From Pelethousia sp034928145 (GTDB lineage Bacteria > Bacillota > Clostridia > Christensenellales > CAG-138), in contig JAYFPE010000021.1 of the NCBI GenBank assembly GCA_034928145.1, forward strand, positions 1 to 15,589: a stretch of DNA of 15,589 nucleotides. The letters run 5' to 3'. The notes under the pieces were generated by a model. That model did no database searches, had not been told where the DNA came from, and saw nothing but the letters and a program-made list of their open reading frames with translations. Of this stretch, positions 13,907-15,589 are shown one piece after another (positions within the stretch are counted from its first letter, which is position 1; each line of letters starts with the position of its first letter). Made by a program: the position numbers and the translations under genes.

Positions 13907-15490
13907 ATGAGAACTGATTTGATCAATTGGTCAAGATTCGAACAGTGTAATAGTGCGAACTTGACATCTGCATTTGAGAATATGTGCAGAATGCAGTTTA
14001 ATCGGTTTTTCTTTGATGGAAAAGCAATTCTTACATCAAGCCCTAATAATCCAGGAATTGAAGTTGAGCCAGTCTTGCATTTAAGTACAAATAAACATAT
14101 AAGCTTTCAAGCAAAGTATTTTACATCTAACATAGATTATGGTTCAATAGAGCGATCAATGAAAGCTGCTATTATGAATTATAGCGGTAAGCTCGATGTT
14201 ATCTATCTATACTGCAACAAGGATTTTGCATATATAGCGCCTTCGTTCGTGCGATTTAAAAATGCATTATGTGCAGCCAATATCTGCCTAATAGCTGTCA
14301 CGAACGCAGAAATTCTTAATCAGATAATTGGAAATCGTTATTTAGTAATTGCAGCGAGATATTTCCAGAATGAGTCAATCAATGCAGATTGGTTTGCGCA
14401 GAAGGTAGAATTATCTTTATCTGAATTAGAACCACGATATACCCGCGGCTTTAATGTGGAGGTTGAATATGAACAGCAACTCAGTCTCTTTGCATTTATG
14501 CAGGGGGCGATTGATTATCTCAATAATAAAAGAGCCGGCACGATAAAAGGAATCAAAGATTTACGCCCCTTTCTATCAAAATATTGGGACTTTATTGATG
14601 AAACAATTATACGCTTAAAAAATATTTCAGATATTAATAGTGGGAATGCTCTTGATTGTTTAGGATGGTATGATTTAATTTGTGAAGGCCGAAACTTTGA
14701 AATTAGAGTAATGGAACAAGAGCTAGATGAGCTGATTTCAAAAGTACATTCTGAAAAAAACGCGAATCGTCGTAATAATCTTTTAAATGAGCGTACCTAT
14801 CTGGAGAGGTTTCTCAATGCACTTTATGATATCCGCATTGATGAAACGGAACGTAGGCTACTTCAAAGTAAAGTTCTCATACTCAAGGGGAATGCTGGTA
14901 CCGGGAAATCACACCTGCTTGGCACCTTTTCAAAGATGCGTATAGATTCAGGGGATCCAACCATACTTTTACTTGGACAAACGTTTTTATCCGATCACCC
15001 TGTCGAGCAACAGATACTTGAGAATCTTGGACTTAATTATTTCTTTGACGAGCTTCTAGATATTCTTGATGGAATGGGAATAGAGGGGAATCGTCAAGTG
15101 ATAATTATTATTGATTCAATTAATGAAAGTACAAATAAAGATATCTGGAAATCCAGTTTATCGAGAATCTTTGACAAAATAGAAACTTGTCAAAATGTTA
15201 GACTCATTTTATCAATAAGAACCGGGTACGAAAGACTTACGTTCACCGATGCAGTTACTAAATACATAAACGATGGATCGGCATCACAAATCGTACATTA
15301 TGGATTTGCTGATAACACAATTGAAGCCACTATGCAGTTTTTTGATTATTATAAAATTCCTTTTGGCGCAAGTGATCTTCTTCAACATGAGTTTTCAAAC
15401 CCACTGATGCTCAAGCTATACTGCGAAACAAGAAAAAGCAATCCTGCAAGCCTATTTGATGATAAGGTAAACTATTTTTCGCACAAATGA
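13907..15490 (+). CDS. Avs-like STAND NTPase with N-terminal nuclease-like domain, C-terminally truncated
   Basis: A 527-codon frame with GAGGAGG just before the ATG. The N-terminal part (about 15-110) resembles a PD-(D/E)xK nuclease: FENMCRMQFNRFF (E24), NPGIEVEPV (48-56) and ISFQAKYF with Q68/K70. Next comes a helical linker, then a STAND-type NTPase: Walker A KGNAGTGKSHLL (G328-S335), Walker B IIIIDSINEST (399-409, the D[AS]xNE form seen in Avs/AVAST proteins), LSIRTGYERL, and FSNPLMLKLYCET. In Avs proteins a long C-terminal sensor array recognises phage proteins and triggers the nuclease. Here the frame stops at YFSHK, right where insertion-sequence-like DNA begins, so the sensor is missing. 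Base composition is much more AT-rich than the operon, suggesting separate transfer. The product is probably non-functional. Confidence 0.75.
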   Translation: MRTDLINWSRFEQCNSANLTSAFENMCRMQFNRFFFDGKAILTSSPNNPGIEVEPVLHLSTNKHISFQAKYFTSNIDYGSIERSMKAAIMNYSGKLDVIYLYCNKDFAYIAPSFVRFKNALCAANICLIAVTNAEILNQIIGNRYLVIAARYFQNESINADWFAQKVELSLSELEPRYTRGFNVEVEYEQQLSLFAFMQGAIDYLNNKRAGTIKGIKDLRPFLSKYWDFIDETIIRLKNISDINSGNALDCLGWYDLICEGRNFEIRVMEQELDELISKVHSEKNANRRNNLLNERTYLERFLNALYDIRIDETERRLLQSKVLILKGNAGTGKSHLLGTFSKMRIDSGDPTILLLGQTFLSDHPVEQQILENLGLNYFFDELLDILDGMGIEGNRQVIIIIDSINESTNKDIWKSSLSRIFDKIETCQNVRLILSIRTGYERLTFTDAVTKYINDGSASQIVHYGFADNTIEATMQFFDYYKIPFGASDLLQHEFSNPLMLKLYCETRKSNPASLFDDKVNYFSHK

Positions 15491-15589
15491 AAAAGGGCCA
15501 GAAAAGGAAGGACATGGCCGAACTCGCTTGGTAGAATGTAAGTTACCACACAAAACATCGAACCGAGCAAAGGAGAAAAGCCATGTCCG
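15491..15589 (+). mobile_element. Probable left end of an insertion sequence (partial)
   Basis: The Avs-like frame ends here, and the next 95 bases lead to AAAGGAGAAAAGCC and an ATG at 15583, a typical transposase leader. GGACATGGC (15510-15518) is the exact reverse complement of GCCATGTCC (15580-15588). The exact boundary and terminal repeat cannot be fixed without the other end, and the family cannot be named. Confidence 0.45.
15583..15589 (+). CDS. Start of a probable transposase gene, cut by the window edge
   Basis: Only the ATG and one further full codon are visible. AAAGGAG at 15569-15575 is a good ribosome binding site seven bases upstream. The assignment as transposase comes only from context: truncation of the upstream gene, and the inverted repeat that covers the start codon. 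Confidence 0.3.

Noticed and set aside
1..15589. CRISPR arrays, tRNA or rRNA genes
   Set aside because: No regularly spaced repeats and no tRNA- or rRNA-like sequence were noticed when reading both strands by eye; a profile search was not possible.

Overview
The window looks like an accessory region of an anaerobic Gram-positive (Clostridia-type, Bacillota) chromosome. The grounds are AGGAGG-type ribosome binding sites on many genes, a Gram-positive style lipoprotein signal, a Tn4451-like serine recombinase, and strictly anaerobic enzyme types (radical SAM). No rRNA, tRNA or CRISPR array was seen.

Layout. (1) 1-2410: remnant of a Tn4451/ICE-like mobile element on the minus strand: a DUF3991/TOPRIM gene that has lost its TOPRIM end, a small TnpW-like ORF, and a large serine recombinase with an internal out-of-frame deletion. 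(2) 2593-11582: a compact minus-strand operon of nine genes, with gaps of 0-40 bases or 4-base overlaps. In transcription order: a BioB/HmdB-like radical SAM protein (frameshifted here), a MoeA-like molybdopterin-binding protein, a DUF4213/DUF364 protein, a FecCD-type permease, its ATPase, a lipoprotein that fuses a FecB/BtuF-type binding domain to a ModA-type binding domain, a ModB-type permease, a ModC-type ATPase, and a second DUF364 protein. A good sigma-A-type promoter and a 14-bp perfect palindrome lie upstream. (3) 11732-13594: two toxin-antitoxin modules, AbrB/RelE-like and Phd/ParE-like, each with a likely terminator. (4) 13907-15490, plus strand and visibly AT-richer: the N-terminal part of an Avs-like (STAND NTPase) anti-phage protein that stops early, followed at 15495-15589 by what looks like the start of an insertion sequence.

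The most interesting system is the operon. One fused binding protein sits exactly between a metal-chelate type importer (FecCD class) and a molybdate/tungstate type importer (ModBC class), as if it served both. They are co-transcribed with a MoeA-like protein, two putative metal-chelation DUF364 proteins and a radical SAM enzyme with an unusual CX5CX2C cluster motif. I infer a molybdenum/tungsten (or other metal) uptake and cofactor-handling system that may make or modify its own metal ligand. The substrate cannot be told from the sequence.
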